From Candidatus Omnitrophota bacterium (GTDB lineage: Bacteria > Omnitrophota > Gorgyraeia > Pluralincolimonadales > Pluralincolimonadaceae): DNA of 27,376 nt. A program made the translations under genes and the position numbers. Every line of letters begins with the position of its first letter. Position 1 is the first letter of the stretch. The stretch is taken from the NCBI GenBank assembly GCA_041653595.1, contig JBAZFB010000013.1:1-27376 (forward strand), read 5' to 3'. Shown piece after piece: positions 7,994 to 15,088 of the stretch. A model generated the notes under the pieces. The model was given only the letters and a program-made list of their open reading frames with translations. It made no database searches and was not told the DNA's origin.

Positions 7994-8994
7994 AAGGTCA
8001 CCAATTCGTCCTTTTTGAAATTCCTCTTAGCCGATTTGCCAAGTAACCGGTCATAAATCATGGGGGTTAACCCGTTACCCGGCCTTTTTACGGTTATATT
8101 CTCAACGGTGAATCTATCCCCTCTCGTTATGTCCTCGGCAGCTACAACGCTTTTCCTTGCGGCCGTTCTATTTTTTAATTCGGAGGGCATGGGCTTTTTT
8201 ACCCCGTCACCGAGGGCCGTTTCTATATTGCGCACCGCCTTAACCATTGCCCTGAATTCATCCGGCTCAAGGGATGCCCTATGGTCAGGGCCGGGCGAGT
8301 TTTTATCCAAAGTAAAATGTTTTTCAATCACAGCCGCTCCTAACGCGGCTGCGGCGATAGGGACCTCGATGCCCTGCGTATGATCTGAATATCCCACTTT
8401 CACGCGGAATTTATTTTTGAGGGTAAGCATGGCGCGCAAATTCACTTCTTTCATAGGGGCGGGATATTCAGTAGTGCAATGCAGCACTGTAATATCTTCG
8501 AGTTTTGTCCCGGAACCTGTCAGGACTTCCAGGGCAAAACGCACTTCCCTTAAATCGGACATCCCCGTGGAAAGGATGACCCTCTTCTTGAGTTTTCCGA
8601 TCTTTCTCAAATAAGGCGGATTGGTTATCTCCCCGGAAGGTATCTTGAATATCTTTAATCCGAGGTGAGCCAAGAAATCTATGCTCTTCAGGTCGAACGG
8701 CGAAGAGATAAAGGTTACTTTCTTCTTCCGGCAATACCGCAGTAATTCCTTATGGGCGTCGAGATCCAGCTCCAGTTTTTTTATCATCTCCAGCTGGCTC
8801 CCGCCCCCGCCGGTAGCTATCTTCTGATATCCGGCTTTAGGCGCGTATCTGGAAACCAGCGATTCCGCGCTGAACGTCTGGAATTTAACCGCGTCGGCGC
8901 CGGCAACTGCCGCCGCATCCACCATCCTCTTTGCGGTCTTAAGGGAGCCGTTATGGTTAACCCCGGCTTCGGCGATGATAAATATCTTATGCAT
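7990..8994 (-). CDS. neuB: N-acetyl nonulosonate synthase (legionaminate synthase, NeuB family)
   Basis: Condenses the diacetamido-trideoxy-mannose with phosphoenolpyruvate to form the nine-carbon acid. The 334-residue protein has the NeuB TIM barrel (IIAEAGVNHNGS, AVKFQTF, STGMSD, HCTTEYPAP, GYSDHTQG, EKHFTLDKNSPGPDHRASL) and a C-terminal antifreeze-like SAF domain starting near RKSVVAAEDI. Length and motifs are normal. Sequence alone does not separate sialate, legionaminate and pseudaminate synthases, but LegB/LegC neighbours point to legionaminate (LegI). Its stop overlaps the next methyltransferase as ATGA. Confidence 0.93.
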   Translation of the reverse strand: MHKIFIIAEAGVNHNGSLKTAKRMVDAAAVAGADAVKFQTFSAESLVSRYAPKAGYQKIATGGGGSQLEMIKKLELDLDAHKELLRYCRKKKVTFISSPFDLKSIDFLAHLGLKIFKIPSGEITNPPYLRKIGKLKKRVILSTGMSDLREVRFALEVLTGSGTKLEDITVLHCTTEYPAPMKEVNLRAMLTLKNKFRVKVGYSDHTQGIEVPIAAAALGAAVIEKHFTLDKNSPGPDHRASLEPDEFRAMVKAVRNIETALGDGVKKPMPSELKNRTAARKSVVAAEDITRGDRFTVENITVKRPGNGLTPMIYDRLLGKSAKRNFKKDELVTL

Positions 8995-9634
8995 TCGTTT
9001 TTTTCTCTTTACAAGGGTTACCGTAGGCGACCATGCCTTTGCGTATGTCCCCGGTGACTACGCTCCCTGCGCCGATGACTGTCCTTTCCCCGATCTTCAC
9101 GTTCTGGATGACAATACTCCCGGTGCCAATATGGGAATGGCTGCCTATGCTCACGCCGCCGCTCAACACCGATCCGGGAGAAAGATGGACAAAATCGCCG
9201 ATATTGCAGTCATGTTCGACGATAGCGCCTGTATTAAGGATGCAATTATCCCCTATTTGAGAGCCGGCATTAATGGTTACCCGTGGCCCAATGAAGTTAC
9301 CTTCTCCCAGCAAAGCGTAGGAAGATACCAGCGCATGCGGGCTGATCAGGTTCGGGAATGTAAATCCGGATTTTTTCGCGAGGTTATACAGTTTAACACG
9401 CAAACGGGTGTCTCCTACACTGCCGACCGTAATAAAACAATACCTTACTCCTTTTTTGAAGAAACGCGGCAGATCGAGATCTGAACCGCTTACCGGCACA
9501 TCTAAGATCCTGTCCCCGAGGCGTCCCTTTATATCGATTATCCCGGCGACTCCATACTCTTTTGTAGACAGCAGAAGGTCCAGGACTACCTTACAATGCC
9601 CTCCCGCGCCGATGAGCAATATTTTCTTATTCAT
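8987..9634 (-). CDS. legH: Sugar N-acetyltransferase, NeuD/PglD family (LegH role)
   Basis: Predicted to acetylate the 4-amino group made by LegC. The N-terminal Rossmann-like part reads ILLIGAGGHCKVVLDLL, and the rest is a left-handed beta-helix of hexapeptide repeats with the likely catalytic His in VEHDCNIG. The product would be the 2,4-diacetamido-2,4,6-trideoxy sugar. I prefer ATG 9634 (215 residues), but a TTG two codons upstream with AAGG six bases before it is nearly as good. Overlaps neuB by 8 bases. Sialate O-acetyltransferase (NeuD) is the alternative annotation of the same family; the context favours LegH. Confidence 0.83.
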   Translation of the reverse strand: MNKKILLIGAGGHCKVVLDLLLSTKEYGVAGIIDIKGRLGDRILDVPVSGSDLDLPRFFKKGVRYCFITVGSVGDTRLRVKLYNLAKKSGFTFPNLISPHALVSSYALLGEGNFIGPRVTINAGSQIGDNCILNTGAIVEHDCNIGDFVHLSPGSVLSGGVSIGSHSHIGTGSIVIQNVKIGERTVIGAGSVVTGDIRKGMVAYGNPCKEKKTNA

Positions 9635-9641
9635 ATTCAAG

Positions 9642-10703
9642 TTAAGCCTTAAACTTTTTCAGCATCTCCTGTAAAGCCTCAAACTGCCCCATATCCAGCC
9701 ACGATTTCTCTGAAACCGGATAGACCCCTATCTTTTCCTTTTTTTCGATATAGTCGCCTATAAGGTCGGTTATATTGTAAAACCGGTTCTTGGGTATATC
9801 ATTAAGGACTGCCGCGTCCAGGATATACATGCCCGTATTCACCAGGAAATCGTATTCTGGTTTTTCCCTGATATCCCTCAGGACCCCGCCGTTCTCGATC
9901 TCACAGACGCCGTAAGGGATCGTAAAATTCTTCATTGAACTTACAAGCGTGATCTTGTTTTTCCTCTTTTTATGGAATCTCAGTATATCGGCGTAATCCG
10001 CCTCAATGAGGATATCGCAATTACTTACAAAAAACGTTTTCTTTATCCTGTTTTTCAGAAGGTGCAGGCTCCCGGCGGTGCCTAAGGGTTTGTTTTCCAG
10101 GATATAGTTAATTTTATATTTATGCTCAAAATCGCTGAAATATGCTTTGATCATGTTTGATTTATAATTCAAAGAGAGGTAAAAGTCTTCACACCCGTAA
10201 CCGAAAAACCTGTCGATGATTATCTCGATGATCGGCTTATCGCCGATCGGCATCAATGGCTTAGGAAGGACTTTAGTGAACGGGTGAAGCCGCACCCCTT
10301 CTCCCCCCGCCATGATCACCACCGGAAGCTTTAAGGATTTAAAATTCTTCGGGTTGCTCTCAAAGAGATCGGTCCACCATAGGCAGGAAATGACTTTTTT
10401 TGTTCCATCGACTACCGGCAGGCATTCGACCTGCCGCTGAAGCATCAGGTTTTTCGCATCTTCCTTGGCGAACCCCTCCTTTAAGGTCAAAGGACGGCGG
10501 TTCATCGCGTTTACCAGGCTCTCGTTTAGGCTTTTTCCATTAAGTATCCATCTCCTGATATCGCCATCCGTGATCGTCCCCACGACCCTTTTGCGGTCGT
10601 CCACGACGATAAGCGTCTTCTCTCCCATGGCATCCATTTGCTTCAATGCCTGTTTGATGCTGCAATTGGGCCTTATTAATGTTTTCTTGAATCTTCCCGT
10701 CAT
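9642..10703 (-). CDS. ptmE: CBS-domain sugar-1-phosphate guanylyltransferase (PtmE-like)
   Basis: Two N-terminal CBS modules (about residues 10-115, with VVGTITDGDIRRWIL in the first) precede a nucleotidyltransferase domain with MAGGEGVRLHPFTKVLPKPL and then KPLGTAGSL and VSNCDIL. This architecture is that of C. jejuni PtmE, which makes GDP-GlcNAc for the legionaminic acid pathway. The start ATG 10703 has an ideal ribosome site (AAGGAGAGG, 8 bases away); a GTG at 10712 inside that site is less likely. The CBS pair may bind adenine nucleotides and regulate flux, which is inference. The exact nucleotide used (GTP versus UTP/TTP) is not visible in the sequence. Confidence 0.83.
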   Translation of the reverse strand: MTGRFKKTLIRPNCSIKQALKQMDAMGEKTLIVVDDRKRVVGTITDGDIRRWILNGKSLNESLVNAMNRRPLTLKEGFAKEDAKNLMLQRQVECLPVVDGTKKVISCLWWTDLFESNPKNFKSLKLPVVIMAGGEGVRLHPFTKVLPKPLMPIGDKPIIEIIIDRFFGYGCEDFYLSLNYKSNMIKAYFSDFEHKYKINYILENKPLGTAGSLHLLKNRIKKTFFVSNCDILIEADYADILRFHKKRKNKITLVSSMKNFTIPYGVCEIENGGVLRDIREKPEYDFLVNTGMYILDAAVLNDIPKNRFYNITDLIGDYIEKKEKIGVYPVSEKSWLDMGQFEALQEMLKKFKA

Positions 10704-10704
10704 A

Positions 10705-11871
10705 TTAGTCACCTCTCCTTAAACCACGGATAGCTGAGGTTACCCGTTCTATTTGTTTTACGTTCAAATTTGTGCTGCACGGCAGGTTCAAGACTCGCTT
10801 CCAATACCGCGGCGCCTTTTCGATCTTATATGCCTGGTTCCTGAGATACGGCCTCTGGAGGTGGTTCAGGTACCAGATCGGCCTCGTCTGGATGCCCTTT
10901 GCCAGCAGATGCTTCATCGTCTTGTCCCTGTCCGCGCCGAATCCCTCCTTTTCGATGACCAGCGAATAAAACCAGTAATTCGGCGCTGTTCCTTCCGGGA
11001 CCCCGAGTATCCCGATCCCCCTTACCCCCTTTAGTAACTTTTTATATGTTCCGTAATTGTCCTTCTTCACCCTGATGAAACCTTTTAACCGCCCAAGCTG
11101 CGCCAGGCCCATCGCGGCCTGTAAATTGGTCAGGCGGAAATTGTACCCGATCTCATTATGGAGATGCCTTATAGGATCGTCCTTAGCCTGTTCTGTCAAA
11201 TATTTCGCTCTTTTCGCCAATAGCCCGTTACCGGTCACGATCATCCCTCCGCCGCCGGTGGTGATTATTTTATTCCCGTTAAACGAATAAACGCCGATGT
11301 CGGAAACGGTACCGGTGAATTTATTCTTATAAGCGCCTGAGGTGTAATATGCCCCGAGGCTTTCGGTCGCATCCTCGATAACTTTGAGGCGGTACTGCCT
11401 GGAGATCTTCATGAGCTCTTCCATATCGCAGGGGTTCCCGAAGACATGCACGGGGATGACCGCCTTGACGATCCTTCCTGTCTTTTTGTTTTTTAAGCCT
11501 GCTTTCGTAAGCGCGCATTCTTTCGCGCAAAACTCCCGTACTTTTCCGCAATCGATATTCAAATAATCGTCGCAGTCCATGAAGACCGGTTCCGCGCCGA
11601 GATATTTGACGGCGTTGACCGGCGCGATAAATGTGAGAGTCGGTACGATCACTTCGTCATTTTTCCCGACGCCGAGGAGGGTAAGCGCGATATGCAGGCC
11701 CGACGTGCCGTTCACGCAGGCGACCGCATGCTTAGCCTTTACGTAGCGGCAGACAGCATCCTCAAAAGCCTTTACAAAACCTCCCGAAGAAGATACCCAG
11801 TTAGTGTCGATGCACTTCTTGAGGTACCGTAATTCGCTTCCGCCCAGGTTTGGTACAGAAAGAGGGATCAT
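10705..11871 (-). CDS. legC: LegC-type PLP aminotransferase
   Basis: Adds the 4-amino group to the keto sugar made by LegB. The 388 residues start PLSVPNLGGSELRYL and continue NWVSSSGGFV, as in the LegC branch of the DegT family. Visible PLP contacts are NGTSGLH (54-60), Asp167 in VIEDATESLGA and the Schiff-base Lys201 in FNGNKIITTGGGG. It directly follows LegB and precedes the guanylyltransferase, the classic order in legionaminic acid clusters. It belongs to a different branch from the WbpE-like aminotransferase in the right block, whose lysine lies in SFFPSKN. Confidence 0.9.
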   Translation of the reverse strand: MIPLSVPNLGGSELRYLKKCIDTNWVSSSGGFVKAFEDAVCRYVKAKHAVACVNGTSGLHIALTLLGVGKNDEVIVPTLTFIAPVNAVKYLGAEPVFMDCDDYLNIDCGKVREFCAKECALTKAGLKNKKTGRIVKAVIPVHVFGNPCDMEELMKISRQYRLKVIEDATESLGAYYTSGAYKNKFTGTVSDIGVYSFNGNKIITTGGGGMIVTGNGLLAKRAKYLTEQAKDDPIRHLHNEIGYNFRLTNLQAAMGLAQLGRLKGFIRVKKDNYGTYKKLLKGVRGIGILGVPEGTAPNYWFYSLVIEKEGFGADRDKTMKHLLAKGIQTRPIWYLNHLQRPYLRNQAYKIEKAPRYWKRVLNLPCSTNLNVKQIERVTSAIRGLRRGD

Positions 11872-11873
11872 TT

Positions 11874-12854
11874 TTATACGTTATAGATACCCGATTTATA
11901 GATATCTTTATTTCCCCTGAACCAGTCTATCGTCTTCATAAGGCCTTTTTCCAGGCTGTATTTCGGCGACCAGCCCAATAAGCGCCTGGCCTTGGCATTG
12001 TCGGCCAATAACCGCTCGACTTCGCTTTTTGCCGGCCTTTTCCTTTCCGGGGTCGAATCTATCTTTACGTCGCGGCCAAGGCAGAGAGATATCGTCCGGG
12101 CCAGGTCCCCTATCGAGATTTCCGAGTTGCTGCCGAGATTGATGATCTCGCCTATGGCCCTCCGGCATTCCCCTGCGCGTATGAACCCGTCGACCGTATC
12201 TTCTACGTATGTCAAATCGCGGGTCGGGGTCAGGGCCCCGAGCTTTATCTTTTTGCCCCCGTAAAGTATCTGCGTGATGATCGTGGGGATCACGGCCCGC
12301 GCCGATTGTCTTGGGCCGTAGGTATTGAACGGCCGGACGACCGCGACCGGAAGGTCGAACGAACGGTAAAATGAGAGGGCGAGAACGTCGGCAGCGGATT
12401 TAGTCGCCGCATACGGCGATTGGGGATTTATTGGGTGGTTTTCCGTGATCGGGACGAACTGCGCGGTCCCGTAGATCTCGCTTGTGGACGTGTGGACGAT
12501 CTTTTTTACGTCCGAATCCTTCGCCGCCTGTAAGATATTCAGGGACCCCTTGATGTTAGTTTCAACGTATGCCTCCGGAGAATGGTATGAGTATGGGATC
12601 CCGATCAAAGCGGCAAGGTGAAAAACAATCTCGACATCGCGCATTGCATCCCGGACGATATCGGCATCCCGTATATCGCCGGAGATTATCTCTATGCGGT
12701 TTTTACACCGTGAGGACTCCAGCCACCCCCAGGAATTCCTCGAATTATAATGGACGAATGCTTTTACTTTATACCCGGAAGCGGATAATTTCTCGGTTAA
12801 ATGGCTCCCGATAAAACCCCCTGCGCCCGTCACCAAAACTTTTTTCTTGGTCAT
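11874..12854 (-). CDS. legB: GDP/UDP-GlcNAc 4,6-dehydratase of the legionaminate pathway (LegB-like)
   Basis: 326-residue extended SDR that removes water from a nucleotide-linked GlcNAc to give the 4-keto-6-deoxy sugar. Motifs: GAGGFIG at 10-16, TSTSEIYGT near 122-130 and catalytic YAATK (Tyr148, Lys152). The stretch HYNSRNSWGWLE (35-46) is characteristic of the LegB family and distinguishes it from RfbB and GalE. In Campylobacter jejuni, LegB acts on GDP-GlcNAc; the ptmE-type gene two steps downstream suggests the same here. First gene of the nonulosonate operon, 2 bases before legC. Confidence 0.9.
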   Translation of the reverse strand: MTKKKVLVTGAGGFIGSHLTEKLSASGYKVKAFVHYNSRNSWGWLESSRCKNRIEIISGDIRDADIVRDAMRDVEIVFHLAALIGIPYSYHSPEAYVETNIKGSLNILQAAKDSDVKKIVHTSTSEIYGTAQFVPITENHPINPQSPYAATKSAADVLALSFYRSFDLPVAVVRPFNTYGPRQSARAVIPTIITQILYGGKKIKLGALTPTRDLTYVEDTVDGFIRAGECRRAIGEIINLGSNSEISIGDLARTISLCLGRDVKIDSTPERKRPAKSEVERLLADNAKARRLLGWSPKYSLEKGLMKTIDWFRGNKDIYKSGIYNV

Positions 12855-12948
12855 CTCTTTGCTTTCTGAGGACAGAGCTTCGCCCCTTTGGTTACATCCC
12901 TGTAACTTTTACGCATGTTTTTTTGTTTTTTTAAAAATTGCCCTGCTT
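12855..12948 (-). promoter_or_regulatory. 94-base leader before the legionaminate operon
   Basis: Untranslated gap between the NusG-like gene and legB. Reading on the minus strand it has an A-rich stretch, a hairpin (annotated separately) and then AAGGGGCGAAGCTCTG before a weak AAAGAG ribosome site. No promoter was recognised. A pausing or recruitment element for the NusG-like protein is possible, since RfaH-type factors need such a site (ops, GGCGGTAG, in enterobacteria), but this sequence does not match ops closely. Confidence 0.35.
12891..12906. repeat. Short perfect inverted repeat in the legB leader
   Basis: GTTACA-TCCC-TGTAAC on the plus strand: six-base arms and a four-base loop. In the minus-strand transcript it is not followed by a U-run, so it does not look like a terminator for the upstream gene. 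It could be an RNA hairpin or a protein-binding site. Confidence 0.5.
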
Positions 12949-13458
12949 TTACAGCCTCTCTACCACGTTGTTGTCGACCTCGGCAGCCAACGACCTGCCG
13001 AGAAGGTCCACCGAAATGATCAGCGTCCCCTTCTTGTCGTTGAACTTCTCGAATATGCCGATAGCGCCCCTTAACGGCCCGTCAACCACGACGATCCGCT
13101 CGCCGACGTTCAGGTAAGGATGCGGCAGCGGGTCGATCCCCGATTCCACTATCTTTCTTACGTTATCGATCTGCTCTACGGGAATGGCCAGGGGCGCCGT
13201 TTTAGTCCCTAAAATATTGACTACGCCCTCCGTCTTCTTGACCTCAAGCCAATCCGTTGCCGTAGGAGAGCACTCGACAAAAAGATATCCCGGGAAAAGC
13301 GGCCTTGCCACCTTTATTTTCCTGTCTTTCCTCCTGCTCCATTTGAGGATAGTCGGATAGAAGGTCTTGATCGATCTCTTGTTCAGGAGGTAACTTACCT
13401 TGAACTCGTAGTTCGACCGCGTCCTTACCGCATACCAATTCTGGGCTATAGCTATCAT
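12949..13458 (-). CDS. NusG-like transcription antiterminator (UpxY/RfaH-type)
   Basis: 169-residue NusG paralogue. The N-terminal NGN domain shows NWYAVRTRSNYEFKV (7-21), FYPTI and ARPLFPGYLFVE, and the C-terminal KOW domain shows VGERIVVVDGPLRGAIG. Specialised NusG paralogues such as RfaH and Bacteroides UpxY bind RNA polymerase and let it read through long polysaccharide operons. Placement directly before the nonulosonate operon fits this role. A housekeeping nusG would normally sit beside secE and ribosomal protein genes, which are absent here. Co-transcribed with the HTH gene, 3 bases apart. Confidence 0.88.
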   Translation of the reverse strand: MIAIAQNWYAVRTRSNYEFKVSYLLNKRSIKTFYPTILKWSRRKDRKIKVARPLFPGYLFVECSPTATDWLEVKKTEGVVNILGTKTAPLAIPVEQIDNVRKIVESGIDPLPHPYLNVGERIVVVDGPLRGAIGIFEKFNDKKGTLIISVDLLGRSLAAEVDNNVVERL

Positions 13459-13461
13459 ATT

Positions 13462-14082
13462 TTATAAACCATGTACCGGTATTTTAGCCAACTCCTCGTC
13501 TGCGCTTATTCTCTTGAGGATCTTGTCTTTGTAACGCATGGAAGTTATTATTATTGCGTCGGGCTTAAGGCCCCCGATCGTTTCCGGCCCGCCTATTATG
13601 AAATTGAATTTCTTCGTGCCTTGTTTCGCCTTATCGTCGTCGACTATCCCCAAAAGCTCAATATTGGCCTCGTTTGATATCACAAACGCCACTTCCATGA
13701 CGTCGCCGGCGCCGTAGAAAACCACCCGTTTTACGCCCTGTTTAGATATAAAGTCAAGCTTCTCGCTTAGATTTTTCTTGAGATTTATGTAATAGTGGAC
13801 CGTATATTCAAGGAAATGATAGGTGAGCCTCGTTTTTTCGGAAAAACCTTCGGGGGTGAGAAAATATGATATACGCTTGTGGTTTATGCCTTTGACCTTG
13901 ATGTAGCCCTTTTTGGCCATTTTTTTAAGGCAGGCATTCGTCACGCCCAGGGCTACGCCTAACCGCTCGGAAAGCTTCCTCTGGGAAGCGGTAGAATCCC
14001 TCGAAATCTCCTCAAGCAGCTGGAGATTCCTCATGTCCTCATTGGGCTTCAGGAAATTACTGTTATTTTCCATATGTGTCAT
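13462..14082 (-). CDS. MarR-like EPS-locus regulator fused to a Rossmann-like sensor domain
   Basis: 206 residues. Residues about 15-85 form a winged helix-turn-helix (ISRDSTASQRKLSERLGV recognition region, then wing KGYIKVKGINHKRISYFLT), like MarR-type regulators found in exopolysaccharide loci. Residues about 117-185 look like a nucleotide-binding domain: VVFYGAGDVMEVAF, then LLGIVDDDKAKQG and GGPETI. This matches the pattern of the N-terminal Rossmann domain of PglD or CapD-type sugar enzymes. The fusion suggests a regulator that senses a nucleotide sugar or cofactor, which is my inference. Start ATG 14082 or ATG 14073; neither has a clear ribosome site. It lies behind its own promoter and 3 bases before the NusG-like gene. 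Confidence 0.75.
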   Translation of the reverse strand: MTHMENNSNFLKPNEDMRNLQLLEEISRDSTASQRKLSERLGVALGVTNACLKKMAKKGYIKVKGINHKRISYFLTPEGFSEKTRLTYHFLEYTVHYYINLKKNLSEKLDFISKQGVKRVVFYGAGDVMEVAFVISNEANIELLGIVDDDKAKQGTKKFNFIIGGPETIGGLKPDAIIITSMRYKDKILKRISADEELAKIPVHGL

Positions 14083-14104
14083 AGGGTAATTGGGTTGCGG
14101 ATAA

Positions 14105-14121
14105 CGTTCTAATAATGAACG
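14105..14121. promoter_or_regulatory. Candidate operator palindrome at the transcription start
   Basis: Perfect inverted repeat CGTTC-N7-GAACG. It sits just downstream of the -10 element, covering roughly +1 to +16. That is where a repressor would block transcription, and the gene it precedes encodes a winged helix-turn-helix protein, so autoregulation is a reasonable inference. Five-base arms are short and could occur by chance. Confidence 0.4.
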
Positions 14122-14126
14122 ATACT

Positions 14127-14155
14127 ATTTTACGCTATAACCTATGCTCTGTCAA
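14127..14155 (-). promoter_or_regulatory. Sigma-70-type promoter for the regulator/NusG unit
   Basis: On the minus strand a perfect -35 TTGACA (14155-14150) is separated by exactly 17 bases from a -10 TAAAAT (14132-14127), one mismatch from TATAAT. Transcription would start near 14120, giving a leader of roughly 40 bases before the regulator. It is the only strong promoter-like match I noticed in the gaps of this window, and it splits the locus into two transcription units. Confidence 0.72.
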
Positions 14156-14182
14156 TAGGAAAACTTCGGCGCCGGAGGGAGG

Positions 14183-15088
14183 TTACGCCTTAGACGCTAC
14201 TATGTATGAGACTAATTTTGCCAGTTCCCGGCTTGGGATATTCGCGTATCTTTTGCAAACCTTTATATCTTTCAACTCATTTAAGGCTGTTTCGTCGACC
14301 TCCGCCTTCTCGTAATCAATCTTAAACCCCGCCCTTTTGAAGACCTCGACATATTCAAAATGCCTTAAGCGGTTTTGATAATCCAGGCGGTCCAGCGATA
14401 AGACGGCCTCAAAGATATTCTCGTTAAACTTAAGGTAGTTCAGCCTTGGTATGCTGTTATCGTTATGCGCCCAATGGTCTGAATTGTCGATAATATGGCA
14501 CATCTTCCCGTCGTCCTTCAGTATCCGGTTAAAGACCGCAAGCAAGCCCGGGATCGCGGCTTCGGGTACATGTTCCAGCGTTGCGCGCGATGTTATGATA
14601 TCGACGGATTTATCCGGAAGGCCGGCTTCCGGGATATCGCACGGCGCCATATATTGCATATTAAAATTCCCCAGCATCTTCTCCAGAGCGACGCTTCTGT
14701 CGATCCCTAATTTTCTCTCGACCTCAGGGACGGGGATCTTCAGCCTGCCGGAGATCATGTGTTTGTATTCCCGGAGCCCTTCCACGGTCCCTATCATCGT
14801 CCTCCTGGTGATCAATCTCTCTACGTCCATAAGTATTATTTCTTTGCACCCTGAGAGGTAAAAAATGATGGGGATCACCGGCATCCATCCGGGACCGGCC
14901 TCCAGCAAGGTCCTTCCTTCTGTCTTACAGCCCGCGGAAAGCAACAACTCCGCTTGCCGTATCCCCTGCTCTACCGCTTCCGGGGCAACACGGCCGGGAA
15001 AAAGATCTCCCTTTAACTTCCTGATTTGCCTTGAAAACGGCAGGAAGCCCGATAAGGTATTCTTCAAAAACCTTAATTGCCATTTCAT
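14183..15088 (-). CDS. Probable SAM-dependent methyltransferase-like protein
   Basis: 301 residues, last gene of the right block, overlapping the radical SAM gene by 4 bases (ATGA). The core has a Rossmann start LLEAGPGWMPVIPI (62-75), a following acidic residue in IILMDVERL, and later VDIITSRATLEHVPEAAI and ILKDDGKMCHII, which follow the class I methyltransferase order. The glycine motif is EAGPGW rather than the usual DxGxGxG, and hydrophobic residues follow, so activity is less certain than for the neighbours. An N-terminal stretch rich in Arg/Lys precedes the domain. Function is unknown; methylation or another SAM-linked role is inferred only from fold-like motifs. Confidence 0.62.
   Translation of the reverse strand: MKWQLRFLKNTLSGFLPFSRQIRKLKGDLFPGRVAPEAVEQGIRQAELLLSAGCKTEGRTLLEAGPGWMPVIPIIFYLSGCKEIILMDVERLITRRTMIGTVEGLREYKHMISGRLKIPVPEVERKLGIDRSVALEKMLGNFNMQYMAPCDIPEAGLPDKSVDIITSRATLEHVPEAAIPGLLAVFNRILKDDGKMCHIIDNSDHWAHNDNSIPRLNYLKFNENIFEAVLSLDRLDYQNRLRHFEYVEVFKRAGFKIDYEKAEVDETALNELKDIKVCKRYANIPSRELAKLVSYIVASKA

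Larger units (their letters stand above)
14083..14182. other. 100-base intergenic region holding the promoter of the regulator
   Basis: This gap separates the right block from the control island. It carries a sigma-70-like promoter and a palindrome on the minus strand, annotated separately. A short GC-rich self-palindrome (CGGCGCCG) just after the methyltransferase stop lacks a loop and a convincing T-run, so I do not call a terminator. Confidence 0.6.

Noticed and set aside
6055..8994. True sialic acid (Neu5Ac) pathway
   Set aside because: NeuB, NeuC and NeuA alone would allow it, but the LegB, LegC and CBS-guanylyltransferase genes directly upstream point to a trideoxy-diamino sugar instead.
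12891..12906. Rho-independent terminator after the NusG-like gene
   Set aside because: In the minus-strand transcript the hairpin is followed by CAAAGG rather than a U-run. The T-rich tract lies on the other side and would fit only a plus-strand transcript, for which there is no gene.
12855..12948. Known riboswitch such as cyclic-di-GMP or fluoride type
   Set aside because: The G-rich segment was compared by memory with consensus cores and did not match any of them.
14161..14182. Terminator after the methyltransferase at the end of the right block
   Set aside because: The GC-rich palindrome has no loop and the following TTTT is short, so a hairpin-terminator call is not supported.
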